Source: Mariniblastus sp. (GTDB lineage: Bacteria > Planctomycetota > Planctomycetia > Pirellulales > Pirellulaceae). Taken from it: 64,000 nucleotides of DNA. The notes beneath the pieces were generated by a model that worked only from the letters and a program-made list of their open reading frames with translations, ran no database searches and was not told where the DNA came from. The first letter of the stretch is position 1, and each line of letters opens with the position of its first letter. The translations under genes were made by a program, and so were the position numbers. Positions 1-10,458 of the stretch are shown here, piece by piece. The DNA is taken from assembly GCA_029251085.1 (NCBI GenBank), contig JAQXDZ010000023.1, forward strand, positions 62,001 to 126,000. Reading direction: 5' to 3'.

Positions 1-1
1 T

Positions 2-3000
2 GAACAGATCACCGAATTTCTTGATGGGCGGGAATATTACGACGCTATCCACATTATTTCCCACGGTAGTGATGGCGAACTCCAACTGGGAAATAGTTCA
101 GTCAACGCAAGTAATTTAGATGAATATGAGAGCCAGCTCTCCAGTTGGACGACCGGCTTGGCATTCGGTGGGGATGTACTGCTGTACGGTTGTGACTTGG
201 CTGGAACTTTGGAGGGTAAGGCTTTTGTCGATCAACTGGCCGAAATTACAAATCGCGATGTCGGAGCGAGTGAAGACCTGACTGGATATCGAGACTTAGG
301 GGGAGATTGGACGCTTGAGTATGAAACAGGAGAAATTGATAGCCGATTTGTTTTCACTGAACAGCTCGTTGAAGAGTGGGGGCACACGCTGGAGAGTCTT
401 CAGCTCAGCAGCGAAAAAGACACTTACATCGTTCAAGCCTCCCCGAATACTTCGTTTGGTTCAGAGGGAGCCCTTCAGGTTTCCAAAGCAGGAGGTGTGG
501 TTGGCAACGTTCGGACATTGATTGAGTTTGATTTGGGCGCAATTCCAGAGAATGTAACCATCAACTCGGCTTCTTTGCTTTTGCAGAGTGTTGAGTCTCA
601 AAGTAATTTTGGAATTGAGTTGTTTTCGATTGCCAACCCATGGGAGTTGGACGCTGCTGGACAAGGAACAACGTGGACCGAAAGAGCAAATGGCATCAAC
701 TGGGATTTAGCAGGTGCGGATTACGATTCTGGAGCAGTGGCGTATTCAGATCCCAGTTTGTTTTACAGTTGGGACGTTACACAATTGCTCGATGATTGGC
801 TCACCAATACCAAATCAAATTATGGAGTGCTGCTTGGTAGTTCATTGCCCGGCAACGGTACGGTTACCTTTCAAAGCTCCGAAAGCGGTCCTGCTCCGCT
901 TCTAGAGATTGACTATACGCCAAACAATAATGCTCCTGTTTTGGACAATGCGGGGGAGATGTTTCTGCCTGATATCCTCGAGGACGCTCTCGATCCTGCC
1001 GGCGCGTCTGTCGGAGAAATAATAGCCTCGGCAGGCGGTGACAGAATTACTGACGCTGACGTGGGGGCAGTTGAGGGCATCGCAATTGTCGCTGCAAATC
1101 AAACGAACGGTGATTGGCAGTTTGATGTCGGAAATGGCTGGGTTAATCTTGAAGCTGTGTCGGTTAATAGCGCAGTGGTTTTAGATGCGACTGCCTTAGT
1201 TCGTTTCGTGCCCTCAATTGACTATTTCGGTCAGGCTGGAGAACTGATCTTTCACGCGTGGGATCAGACGGATGGCAACCTCAGCGGGACGCTTGGCGTA
1301 AGTCTTGCTGAAACTGGTGGCTTGAGTCCTTTTAGTATTAGCAGTGAATCAGTCTCCCAGACAATTCTACCGGTCAATGACGGGCCTGTGATTTCTGGTA
1401 TCGAAACAACGTCACTGGAGTTTGTTGAAGGATTCCAGGGGTTGTCGGTGAGCTCGACAATCGTGCTTGCCGATGTTGATAATGAGCAGCTTCATTCCGC
1501 GACGGTAGTAATTGCAAATAATTATTCGCCGAATGCGGACGTTCTAATGTTTTCAAATGTAGGTGGAATTTCGGGATCCTGGGATAGCTTCACTGGAATT
1601 TTGACTTTGAGTGGGGTTGATAGCGTTGACAACTATCAAACAGCGTTGAGGACCATCGAGTTTCGTAATACCAGTGAAAGTCCAAATGTTGAGACTCGGT
1701 CTATTGAGTTCTCGGTCTCTGATGGTGAAACCGTTTCCAATGCGCAATCACGAAGCGTCACTGTGATTGCGACGAATGATGCTCCGGCAATGAACTATTT
1801 TTCTGGCGACTCACTTGTCTCACTGAACGACGGAGAAGCTCGTATCCTGGATGCAAGCGTCGCAGTCTCGATCTACGATCCCGATCTTATCACTAATTTT
1901 GATGGAGGTCGTTTGCGAATCGAAGGATTAGGGTTTGCCACTGAAGACGGAATTGGAATTGTAGAGGATTCTGATGTCATCTTATCTAATGGTTTAACCG
2001 TTGGCTCCTTGGTTAATGTCCAAGGAGTGGTTGTGGGTGAGCTGTCGGGTGTCAGTTCGTCTTCAATAATTGTGGAGTTGAATTCCGGAGCAACGACTGG
2101 CAATGTGGCCACGTTGATTCACAATGTTTCGTTTGCCACTTCGAGCTTAGAATTTGGAATGCGAGTCGTTGAATTTGAATTGAATGACAGCGATGGCGTT
2201 GTTAACGGTGGCGTCGATACGAGTTATGGGGCCGTTAATGTTTTTGTGACAGATCAAAACGAGGGGTATGTCTCTACTCTTGAGGACACACCTTATGTAT
2301 TCTCGTCCGGCGATTTTGAGTTCACCGGTTTTTCAGGGAATATGATTGAATCAATCACAATCACTACGCTACCGTTAGAAGGTCAGCTTCTGCTTGAAGG
2401 GATACCGCTTGAAATCGGAGATGTCGTTTCGATAGCACAGCTTGATGCTCGATTGCTCGAGTTTATTCCCGAGCCTGACGGAAGCAATGGGTTGTATGCT
2501 TCATTTGATTTCTTTATCAACAACGGAAGCTTGTCGGTTAACGTACTTGCCGGTGAACCGGGCTACCGTAGTCTTGGCAGTAATTTCTTTTCGAAGGCCG
2601 AGGCGATTCTTGCAGATTCGGCAAATTTCGGGCCGGGTGGTGTCGTGTCGTCTTCGATCGTAATCGGTGGGCCTAGCACTTCAGTCGATGCAGAGTATTT
2701 ATCTCAAGGTGAAATATATTTTGGTGGGGCAATTGAGGATGGCCGATTAACGCCGACGGAACTCAATGCAATTGATCAGTGGGTTCTTAATGGTGGTGTG
2801 CTTATTTCGACGGGTGAGCAGGAATCGACGGACGACCTTAATGAATATTTTGGTTTAACGACACTAGATGCGGGAACGACGTGGGTCGTAAGCGATGCGA
2901 ACAATCCGATCATGAACGGCACGTTTGGATCGGTTGGTCAGGTGTTTGACACGTTTCCTGCCTACGCGGTTACGGCGTCTTTTGACCCCGCTAGTTTGAT

Positions 3001-6000
3001 GCCGGGTGATCAAGTACTGGCGGTTGATCAAGAGTCAGGCAATCCGACGATGGTGTTGAGGTCACACGGCGATGGAAAGATTTTATTTACCGGTGATACC
3101 GGGATTTTTTATTCGGATCTTACCGGGGGCGGAACCGTTGCAACTTCCAATGATATCCTGACGGCAAACGTCTTCTCCTGGGCAATTGATGAAGCCAACT
3201 TGGAGCCTGAAATTAAGTGTATGCAACTTGGAGTCGTTGCCGTAAATGATGCTCCAGTGATAGAAAGTAGCAGTGGTGAACCATTGGTCTATCATGAAAA
3301 TGATGGATTGGTTGCGGTTGGCGATTCGCTTGTCCTTTCAGATGTCGATGATATTCTGATTACTTCTGCGACGATCTCGATTTCCTCTAATTTTCAAACT
3401 GGGGAAGATCGGCTTGACTATTCTAACGCCGAGCAGTCATCGATTTTTGGGGTTTGGAATTCAAGTAGCGGAACTCTCCAGTTAACCGGAACTGATTCAA
3501 TTGAAAATTATCAATTGGCACTGCGCAGTGTGACTTACCAAAATACTAGTGAATCACCCACCCCCACGGACCGGGTGATCAGCTTTCGGATTGATGATGG
3601 CGAACTATCTTCCAACGTCATCAATCAAGAGATTCAGGTTGTCCCCGTCAATGACGCGCCAACCAATTTGGTTCTCAGCAATTCTTTGGTCGATGAGAAC
3701 ACCGAGACAGACCCGGCTAATACAGGGGTTCCGTTCATTGTAGGGCAATTGTCCAACAATGATCCCGATACCAACGATGTTCCGCTCTACGCCGTTATTG
3801 GTGGATTAGATCAAGGGTTGTTTCAAATTGGCGGCGTCCTAGGAGACCAATTGATATTGGAAGACGGAATTCTTGACTACGAACGACAGTCGAGCTACGA
3901 GGTTGTGTTGAGAGTGTCAGATCAAGCGGGTTCATTTTTTGATAAATCGTTTTCGATATTTGTGAAAAACCTAAACGATGCGCCAACAGAAATCATTCCT
4001 GCAGCTCTGTCCATTGCGGAAAACACTGATACTACTGCTGGTCTCAGTCTTGGCGTGTTGTCGAGTATCGATCAGGATCTCGGGGATCAATTTATCTATT
4101 CTGTTGTTCCAGGCGGTAACGCTGCGTATTTTTCAATTGGCGGGAACAATAGCGATGAACTGGTGATCCAGAACGCAGTGCTGGATTTTGAAACCCAAGC
4201 CCAGTACGAATTTATTGTTCGCAGTACCGATACTCATGGATTATCAGTGGATCAAACTATTTTGGTCTCTTTGACCGACATGAACGAAGCCCCCGAATTT
4301 ACCAATCAGAGTTTTTCAATTGACGAAAATTCTGTTAACGGGACTATTGTTGGTGTGTTATCTGCGATCGACCGCGATGCCGGTGATGTATTGAGCTATT
4401 ACGTAACAGGTGGTACCGGCGTTGGAATGTTGGAGGTAAACGAACTGACCGGTGAGTTGAGCGTTGCGAATGATACGTTGCTCAATTACGAAACTACTTC
4501 GATGGTCAATTTGTTGATTGACGTAGTGGACGGGGAGGGACTAAGCGATTCTGCGGAAGTTCTCGTTGAAATCAATGACATAAACGATGAACAGGTGTTG
4601 ATTGAAAATTCTATTTTGATGGTTTCTGAGGGTAGTGCCGCGGTAATAGACGCATCGTTTCTACGAACCATCGATGAAGAGCAGTCGGATGATCGTCTGG
4701 TCTATTCAGTAGTGAATGTTCCAGTGAATGGAACTCTCGAAGTCGCAGGTGTCTTTGCAAATGAGTTCACCCAGGATGATCTTAATCAAGGGCGAGTCAG
4801 TTATGTCCACGACGGTTCAGAATCACTTTCAGACAGTTTCGAATTTCTCGTTGACGATGGGGTAGGGGGGGCAACCGGTGGAGTCTTTGTTATCTCCGTT
4901 ACGCCAGTAAACGATGCACCGGTGGCCCAGAATGATTATTTTTCGATCAACGAGGGGGCAATTTTATCAGCGAATGATGAAGTGCTTCTTGGGAATGACT
5001 CAGACCCTGACAATTCGGAAGTCGGTGTTCGGTTGGTAGACTCGCCGATTAACGGCACGGTAGAGCTTAATCCGGATGGAAGCTTTATCTACACGCATGA
5101 CGGTTCGGAAACCTTGGCGGACGCTTTCACTTACCAGTTGAATGATGGCAGTTTATCAAGCTCAATTGCAAGAGTTGAAATTCAAGTTAATCCAGTGAAT
5201 GATGCCCCGATTGGTGGCGTCGATGAATATTCTGTGGCAACGGGTCGTGTTTTAAGTTCATTTCAGAGTGTGCTTGCCAATGATCGTGATGTGGAAGGCA
5301 ATTCAATTGTTGCACTTTTGGTTGATCCACCTGCCAACGGAACAGTCTTGTTGAATTCAAATGGTTCGTTTGTCTATGTCCCAAATGCTGGGTTTTTTGG
5401 CGTTGATGCCTTTACTTACGTTCCAAGTGACGGAGCCGCGGATGGCGTTGCCACTACGGTAACTATTCAAGTGGAAGCAGCTGCAGGAGCAGGGACGGCA
5501 AATCCCCTGACGGCCATTGATCGTGAGGCCGACGAAACGGATGAAAATAATGAGGAATATTTCGGGGTGGCCAATGCAATTGCAGCGAGAAAAGAGAGGC
5601 GGTCATTGCAGCAAGAAGAAGATGCGATCCATCGTGAGACCTTTGCTAAATTCGTTCCCGAGCCAATTGAAGAATACGTGAGCCTAATTTCGAACCGGAA
5701 CCGCGCTGCTGATGTTCTGCGAATGCTGGTTCAAAATCCAGCTTCTGAAATGGTGGTAGAGGAATCTGAAATTCGAAATTTAGAATTGAATAGCATCGTG
5801 GGGATCTCGATAAATACGGAGTACCTCGTCGATCAATTGAAAGAATCGGATCGGTATGAGACCAGCCTTGAGGATATCAAAATGACGGTTGGAGCGCTAA
5901 CCACGCTTGGTACTCTGGGTTACGTGTTTTGGACATTGAGGGGGAGTGCTCTTATGGCGCTTGCTCTTGCTCAATTGCCGTCTTGGCAGATGATTGATCC

Positions 6001-6076
6001 GCTCCCAGTCCTTGAGAGTTACAGCTCTAAAAATGGAAAGAAGAAGCAAGATGAAGTCGATGGTTTTTTCAACTGA
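2..6076 (+). CDS. Giant DUF4347/cadherin-like repeat surface protein, 5' end outside window
   Basis: The reading frame is open from base 2, so the gene begins upstream of the window; the first visible residues (HIISHGSDGELQLG, then LLYGCDLAG) are a DUF4347 domain. Next comes a DNRLRE/disaggregatase-like beta domain (about bases 390-930), then roughly nine Ig/cadherin-like modules marked by recurring NDAP-type linkers (for example VNDAPV), the later ones with YDxxDGS signatures. An apparently unrelated alpha/beta-type segment is inserted at about 2545-3225. The C-terminus has a basic/acidic linker, one hydrophobic segment (VGALTTLGTLGYVFWTLRG) and a charged tail ending in FFN, so the protein is probably anchored in the cytoplasmic membrane with the repeats outside. 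Planctomycetes carry many such proteins, presumed to serve adhesion or cell-surface structure; the function here is inferred. No partner genes are adjacent; the next gene starts about 250 bp downstream. Confidence 0.9.
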   Translation, partial: EQITEFLDGREYYDAIHIISHGSDGELQLGNSSVNASNLDEYESQLSSWTTGLAFGGDVLLYGCDLAGTLEGKAFVDQLAEITNRDVGASEDLTGYRDLGGDWTLEYETGEIDSRFVFTEQLVEEWGHTLESLQLSSEKDTYIVQASPNTSFGSEGALQVSKAGGVVGNVRTLIEFDLGAIPENVTINSASLLLQSVESQSNFGIELFSIANPWELDAAGQGTTWTERANGINWDLAGADYDSGAVAYSDPSLFYSWDVTQLLDDWLTNTKSNYGVLLGSSLPGNGTVTFQSSESGPAPLLEIDYTPNNNAPVLDNAGEMFLPDILEDALDPAGASVGEIIASAGGDRITDADVGAVEGIAIVAANQTNGDWQFDVGNGWVNLEAVSVNSAVVLDATALVRFVPSIDYFGQAGELIFHAWDQTDGNLSGTLGVSLAETGGLSPFSISSESVSQTILPVNDGPVISGIETTSLEFVEGFQGLSVSSTIVLADVDNEQLHSATVVIANNYSPNADVLMFSNVGGISGSWDSFTGILTLSGVDSVDNYQTALRTIEFRNTSESPNVETRSIEFSVSDGETVSNAQSRSVTVIATNDAPAMNYFSGDSLVSLNDGEARILDASVAVSIYDPDLITNFDGGRLRIEGLGFATEDGIGIVEDSDVILSNGLTVGSLVNVQGVVVGELSGVSSSSIIVELNSGATTGNVATLIHNVSFATSSLEFGMRVVEFELNDSDGVVNGGVDTSYGAVNVFVTDQNEGYVSTLEDTPYVFSSGDFEFTGFSGNMIESITITTLPLEGQLLLEGIPLEIGDVVSIAQLDARLLEFIPEPDGSNGLYASFDFFINNGSLSVNVLAGEPGYRSLGSNFFSKAEAILADSANFGPGGVVSSSIVIGGPSTSVDAEYLSQGEIYFGGAIEDGRLTPTELNAIDQWVLNGGVLISTGEQESTDDLNEYFGLTTLDAGTTWVVSDANNPIMNGTFGSVGQVFDTFPAYAVTASFDPASLMPGDQVLAVDQESGNPTMVLRSHGDGKILFTGDTGIFYSDLTGGGTVATSNDILTANVFSWAIDEANLEPEIKCMQLGVVAVNDAPVIESSSGEPLVYHENDGLVAVGDSLVLSDVDDILITSATISISSNFQTGEDRLDYSNAEQSSIFGVWNSSSGTLQLTGTDSIENYQLALRSVTYQNTSESPTPTDRVISFRIDDGELSSNVINQEIQVVPVNDAPTNLVLSNSLVDENTETDPANTGVPFIVGQLSNNDPDTNDVPLYAVIGGLDQGLFQIGGVLGDQLILEDGILDYERQSSYEVVLRVSDQAGSFFDKSFSIFVKNLNDAPTEIIPAALSIAENTDTTAGLSLGVLSSIDQDLGDQFIYSVVPGGNAAYFSIGGNNSDELVIQNAVLDFETQAQYEFIVRSTDTHGLSVDQTILVSLTDMNEAPEFTNQSFSIDENSVNGTIVGVLSAIDRDAGDVLSYYVTGGTGVGMLEVNELTGELSVANDTLLNYETTSMVNLLIDVVDGEGLSDSAEVLVEINDINDEQVLIENSILMVSEGSAAVIDASFLRTIDEEQSDDRLVYSVVNVPVNGTLEVAGVFANEFTQDDLNQGRVSYVHDGSESLSDSFEFLVDDGVGGATGGVFVISVTPVNDAPVAQNDYFSINEGAILSANDEVLLGNDSDPDNSEVGVRLVDSPINGTVELNPDGSFIYTHDGSETLADAFTYQLNDGSLSSSIARVEIQVNPVNDAPIGGVDEYSVATGRVLSSFQSVLANDRDVEGNSIVALLVDPPANGTVLLNSNGSFVYVPNAGFFGVDAFTYVPSDGAADGVATTVTIQVEAAAGAGTANPLTAIDREADETDENNEEYFGVANAIAARKERRSLQQEEDAIHRETFAKFVPEPIEEYVSLISNRNRAADVLRMLVQNPASEMVVEESEIRNLELNSIVGISINTEYLVDQLKESDRYETSLEDIKMTVGALTTLGTLGYVFWTLRGSALMALALAQLPSWQMIDPLPVLESYSSKNGKKKQDEVDGFFN

Positions 6077-6330
6077 AAGAACGGTTGTTGCTTGCCAATT
6101 TGAACAGCGAGGGAGTAGGTTTTCACTGGCCTAATATTCGTTGCGTTTCTTTTTGTGTGATTAATCGGTAATGGCGACCTCGTTTAGCCAGTCACCCTTT
6201 TTGGCTGCAAAGATAGTCCGTTCGACAATTAAAAGGTTTCGGTTCCGTCACAATTCACAATTGGCGGGTAGGTTTAATTGGCCTTTTACGGCAGTGAATG
6301 TTTCCTTGCGTTTTGCGAACCGGCAAATCC

Positions 6331-8742
6331 ATGTTCAAAATCAAATCGTCAACTCGATTAGCTCTCACCTTAGGTTTAGGTGTGTCGGCGCTCGTGTTGC
6401 TGGCAATTACGCTGGAATTGATTCCGAACCCTCAAAATCAAATCATCAAATCACGAACCAGTTTAGTAAAGCTACTGATTGTTGATGTAACGACGTTGGC
6501 TGAGTCGAAGCAGATGGGCGATCTGTCGGTTCTATTTCGACGGTCGGTTGCAGTGGAAAAGGATCTGGTATCCATCGGGTTAAAACGCGGAACGGATGGC
6601 GGCTATCTAGCCTCGACCGATAACCTTCACGAGAAATATGCATCGCGTGCGAACCCTGAAGATTTGCAAGTGTTTTCAGCCCCAGTCTTTTTGAACAGAA
6701 AAAAATGGGCCGAGTTGGAAGTTGTGTTTCGGGAAATGGACGTGAAACGAGCCTTTGGATTTCCGATTTATCCGTTTGGAATAGTGCTCTTTCTGTTCAG
6801 TACCATCACCCTAATGGCTTGGGCAGTTCTTGGAAAAACATTCAACTATCTAAATCCTTCCAATGTAGTTCCCGACCGAGTCAAATCAGCGTTGGACACA
6901 CTTGCAGAAGGCCTTGTGTTGATTGCTCCAGGCGGAGAAATCGCCCACCTTAATGAAGCGTTTGCAAGAATAATTAATGTCAAAGATGACAAGATCTTGG
7001 GAACGAAATTGGATGACCTTAATTGGGCTCCCGAAAATGAGTCGCTAGGTATGAATTTCCCGTGGGTGATTTGCCAGAAGACAAAAGAACGAGTCTGTGG
7101 GGAAATTGTCCAATTAAAGATGTTAGGTTCTCCGATTCGAAAATTTGTCGTCAATGCGACGCCAATCAAGGGGAAAGGTAATTCGGTTCGCGGTGCGTTG
7201 GTGAGTTTTGACGACGTGACTGCGATTGAAAATAAAAATGCAGAACTTGCCCGCGTAATCCTGTCGTTGAGAAGTTCGCGGGACGAGGTGGAACGGCAAA
7301 ATGAGAAGCTCAATTTCCTTGCCTCCTTTGATCCGTTAACTAAATGCCTGAACCGAAGGGCATTTTTTAACCGGTTTGAAAAGGACTGGAATGACAATGA
7401 AACGGGAGATATCTCGGTCATGATGATCGATGTCGACCATTTTAAACATATCAACGATAACCACGGCCATTCCATTGGTGATGAGGTTTTGAGGACCATG
7501 GGTGAACTATTGCGTGGAGTTGTTTCTGCGGATGGCTTGGTCTGCCGGTATGGAGGTGAAGAGTTTGTTGTGTTGTTAACCGGCGTGAAATTTGAAAAAT
7601 GCATGGCAATCGCGGAACAGATTCGTTTGGGATTACAAGAAGCGATGGTCGAGGGTGTACGGTTCACAGCGAGCATTGGTGTTTCGTCCCGAGACTTTGG
7701 CGCAATGGATCCTCAGCACATGCTCGATCAAGCGGATGAAAGTTTGTACGACGCTAAGAAGAGCGGGCGAAATCAAATTGTAAGATTCGATCAACGACCG
7801 GTGGATTTCTCGCAGGAAGACTCGCAGGCTGGTTTGACTCGGGAAGAGTTTACCAAAGAAATTCCCTATTCAGCCGTGACTGGATTGCTGTCTGCCCTAT
7901 CGTTTCGCTGTTCGACGACCGCTCAGCATTCGATTCGAGTTGCTGACTTGTGTGTCGGTGTTGGCGAACGAATGTTAGGAAAACGCGATCTTTACCGCCT
8001 AGAGATTGCGGCGTTGTTGCACGACATTGGAAAAATTGGCGTCCCTGATTCTATTTTGAACAAGCCTGGTCCGCTCACGGCTAATGAATGGAAGATCATG
8101 GAGAAGCACGATCAGATCGGTGTGGAAATTGTTCGAAGTGCATTTGGTTCCGATAAGATCGCGGCAATTATCGAGTCCCATCATCATTGTTTTCATAACC
8201 GCGGTGAGCCCGATTGCGACATAAACGGGTCCATTCCGTTAGCGGGGCGAATCATTAACGTGTGTGACGCCTTTGATTCCATGACTGATGAACGCGTCTA
8301 TCGAGCACCAATTTCGGATTTTGATGCTCTGCAAGAAATTGTTAAGAACACTCCTGCACAATTTGATGTTGATGTCGTCAAAGAGTTGCTGACTTACCTT
8401 CAGGAAGGGCATTCTATTACTCCTCAGGAGTCGATCGAGGCCATTCCTCCAATCACGGACTCCATGGAGTCACATATTGTGGAACTCTTCCAAGCGATTG
8501 AGTTGCAAGATGTCGAGGGCATTAAACGAACGGTTGATTTACTTAAAGACGAGACGCTCAATGGTGGCGGAGTTGGTGAGGTAACCGATCGACTGAGTGT
8601 GGCAATTGAGTCGGAGGACGAAGATATTGAACGCGTGTTGAGGCTTGCCAATGAGGTGATTCACGAATGCCGCAATTGGAAATCGGGGCACGGGATGCGG
8701 CCAATCGATGCGGTGGCTGAGTCGACGGGAGAAGTGGTTTAA
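6331..8742 (+). CDS. Membrane PAS-GGDEF-HD signalling protein with degenerate GYP motif
   Basis: Predicted c-di-GMP signalling protein. An N-terminal membrane helix (about residues 8-30) and a second near 150-170 enclose a periplasmic sensor region. A PAS domain (about 190-310), a GGDEF domain with GGEEF at residue 408 and an HD domain follow (HD at about 564, context LLHDIGKIGVPDSIL). The GGEEF signature suggests an active diguanylate cyclase; no RxxD inhibitory site is seen at the usual place upstream. The HD half lacks the canonical HHExxDGxGYP: it reads HHHCFHNRGEP, so c-di-GMP phosphodiesterase activity is doubtful. The ATG at 6331 gives a compact signal-anchor start; an in-frame ATG at 6298 would add 11 residues. 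The C-terminal 90 residues are acidic and helical with no recognised domain. The next gene is a canonical HD-GYP regulator, so the two may act on the same messenger. Confidence 0.9.
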   Translation: MFKIKSSTRLALTLGLGVSALVLLAITLELIPNPQNQIIKSRTSLVKLLIVDVTTLAESKQMGDLSVLFRRSVAVEKDLVSIGLKRGTDGGYLASTDNLHEKYASRANPEDLQVFSAPVFLNRKKWAELEVVFREMDVKRAFGFPIYPFGIVLFLFSTITLMAWAVLGKTFNYLNPSNVVPDRVKSALDTLAEGLVLIAPGGEIAHLNEAFARIINVKDDKILGTKLDDLNWAPENESLGMNFPWVICQKTKERVCGEIVQLKMLGSPIRKFVVNATPIKGKGNSVRGALVSFDDVTAIENKNAELARVILSLRSSRDEVERQNEKLNFLASFDPLTKCLNRRAFFNRFEKDWNDNETGDISVMMIDVDHFKHINDNHGHSIGDEVLRTMGELLRGVVSADGLVCRYGGEEFVVLLTGVKFEKCMAIAEQIRLGLQEAMVEGVRFTASIGVSSRDFGAMDPQHMLDQADESLYDAKKSGRNQIVRFDQRPVDFSQEDSQAGLTREEFTKEIPYSAVTGLLSALSFRCSTTAQHSIRVADLCVGVGERMLGKRDLYRLEIAALLHDIGKIGVPDSILNKPGPLTANEWKIMEKHDQIGVEIVRSAFGSDKIAAIIESHHHCFHNRGEPDCDINGSIPLAGRIINVCDAFDSMTDERVYRAPISDFDALQEIVKNTPAQFDVDVVKELLTYLQEGHSITPQESIEAIPPITDSMESHIVELFQAIELQDVEGIKRTVDLLKDETLNGGGVGEVTDRLSVAIESEDEDIERVLRLANEVIHECRNWKSGHGMRPIDAVAESTGEVV

Positions 8743-9046
8743 TTCGATACTTAAATTTAATGAATTAAGCTCAATACTCGGCGGATAACTTACATCAGGC
8801 AACAATCTGTTGGCACTTTAATAAAAAACAATGACCCGTTGCGATTAATATGACAGGATTTCTTGAAACGAAATGTCGCTTGGTTTCAATTTAAATACGA
8901 TTACAAATTGCAATTTTCCCCCCGCGGGTAAAACTTACCCAGCGTCACGACCAGAAGCTTGTTTAGTCCGACCGTCAGTTGTCGGGCAACCCGCTGTTGA
9001 ACTGTTGGTTAACTTTTAGAATCCTCGCTTTTTGAAACGTATTGAC
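8743..9046. promoter_or_regulatory. Intergenic region with two inverted repeats
   Basis: Gap between the GGDEF gene and the HD-GYP regulator, AT-rich in its first half. It holds two dyads. TTGAAAC at 8863-8869 pairs with GTTTCAA at 8883-8889. GGGTAA at 8926-8931 pairs with TTACCC at 8935-8940 and lies about 100 bases before the regulator start. Either could be an operator or leader structure; there is no U-tract, so they are not intrinsic terminators. No coding sequence is supported here. Confidence 0.35.
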
Positions 9047-10351
9047 ATGGACCAATTTTCCGAATGCTCGGCCGAGTCTGCGGCTCTATCAATGCCTCTA
9101 GTTACCTCAGAATCTCAACCGGTTCAGTCTGGGCCAGATTCTTCGTTGCCGTTGCGAACATCTCTCGATCCGAAGAGTTTAAAGCCGAACGAAGCGGCTC
9201 TGCGTAAAGCGAAGATCATGATCGTCGATGATGAAGAGTTAGTGATTCGTGTCGTGCGGCGATTTCTTTCATCTGATGGATATGAAAATTTTGTCACGCT
9301 AACTGATCCGCGGGAAGCTTTGGAGGCAATTGATCGAGAACAGCCGGATGTAGTCTTGCTGGACATTATGATGCCTTACATTACAGGCCTCGATCTCTTG
9401 AAAGTCCGACAGAAAACGCAATATATCCAGCACGTTCCGTTCATCATCTTAAGTGCTAATTCTGAGAATCAGATCAAGCGAGATGCCTTGCAACTTGGGG
9501 CAACAGATTTTTTAAGCAAGCCAGTTGATCCTAGTGATCTAATTTTACGAGTTCAAAATGCGTTGATGGTTAAACGCCACCATGATCATCTCACCAATTA
9601 TGCGGTTGAGCTTGAGCGGCAGGTTCGCGAGAGGACACGGCAGATTGAAAAGTCCCGAGAGCAGATCATTCATTGCCTCGCCCGCGCGGCGGAATATCGC
9701 GATAATGAAACGGGTGAACATGTTATTCGCGTCGGCAAGTACAGTGCGGTTATTGCCCAGCAATTAGGGTTTGGTGCCGAGTACTGTCGCGAAATTGACT
9801 TGGCTGCTCAGTTGCACGATGTGGGTAAGATTGGTATCCCTGATTCCGTGCTACTGAATCCTGGGCGTTTGGATAACGAAGAGTTTGAAGTAATGAAGAC
9901 TCACTGCGGCCTCGGCATGGAGATTATGGAACCATTAGCTAATGCTGAGATCGAGCGGGTGCGTCGGCACACCTCGATGGGTGGCTTTATCATGGAAGGT
10001 GTTGATTCGCCGATGCTTGAGTTGGCAGCGACGATTGCCCGGACTCACCATGAGAAATGGGATGGGACCGGTTACCCAGAGGGGCTCAAGGGTGATGACA
10101 TTCCAATTGAAGGTAGGATCTGTTGTGTTGCGGATGTTTACGATGCTCTCTGTAGCGAGCGTCCGTACAAACCAAAGTTTCCAATTCAGCGGTGTCTTGA
10201 GATTATGCTATCGGAGCGAGGAAGTCGTTTCGATCCAATCGTGTTAGATGCGTTTTTTGAACGAATCGAAGACATCGAAGAAATACGGAAAGCTCATCAC
10301 GATCAACATAATTACAATCTGATAAGTGAGCAAAAACAGGTTGAAGTTTAG
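9047..10351 (+). CDS. Response regulator with HD-GYP phosphodiesterase output (RpfG-like)
   Basis: Two-domain regulator. The receiver domain (about residues 50-175) has the acidic pair in IMIVDDEE, the phospho-acceptor Asp106 in LLDIMMP, and the distal Lys in SKPVD. A coiled-coil linker (YAVELERQVRERTRQIEKS) leads into an HD-GYP domain. All key motifs are intact: HD in LHDVGKIGIPD, then HHEKWDGTGYPEGLKG. The family hydrolyses c-di-GMP to GMP, with output controlled by phosphorylation. No histidine kinase is adjacent, so the partner is unknown. The ATG at 9047 is preferred; an in-frame TTG at 9032 would add five residues. The N-terminal 45 residues are Ser/Pro-rich and probably disordered. It faces the convergent queG gene, leaving about 107 bases between the stops. 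Confidence 0.93.
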   Translation: MDQFSECSAESAALSMPLVTSESQPVQSGPDSSLPLRTSLDPKSLKPNEAALRKAKIMIVDDEELVIRVVRRFLSSDGYENFVTLTDPREALEAIDREQPDVVLLDIMMPYITGLDLLKVRQKTQYIQHVPFIILSANSENQIKRDALQLGATDFLSKPVDPSDLILRVQNALMVKRHHDHLTNYAVELERQVRERTRQIEKSREQIIHCLARAAEYRDNETGEHVIRVGKYSAVIAQQLGFGAEYCREIDLAAQLHDVGKIGIPDSVLLNPGRLDNEEFEVMKTHCGLGMEIMEPLANAEIERVRRHTSMGGFIMEGVDSPMLELAATIARTHHEKWDGTGYPEGLKGDDIPIEGRICCVADVYDALCSERPYKPKFPIQRCLEIMLSERGSRFDPIVLDAFFERIEDIEEIRKAHHDQHNYNLISEQKQVEV

Positions 10352-10458
10352 CTGTAAATAATTCGGCAGTTGCGGGCGAGAGTGAGGCTCGCGATGTTTT
10401 CCTGTCCGGCGATGGAAGTAAATAGGCGAACCAGGGGGCGGTAACGCTGCTGTCGTAG

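Noticed and set aside
6171..6485. A 104-residue plus-strand frame overlapping the start of the GGDEF gene
   Set aside because: Arg/Ser/Asn-rich, no signal or domain, and it overlaps the membrane anchor of the real gene in another frame.
6846..7676. A 276-residue frame on the minus strand inside the GGDEF gene
   Set aside because: Antisense shadow: Ser/Thr-rich composition, no recognisable motif, and the plus-strand frame has clear PAS and GGDEF domains.
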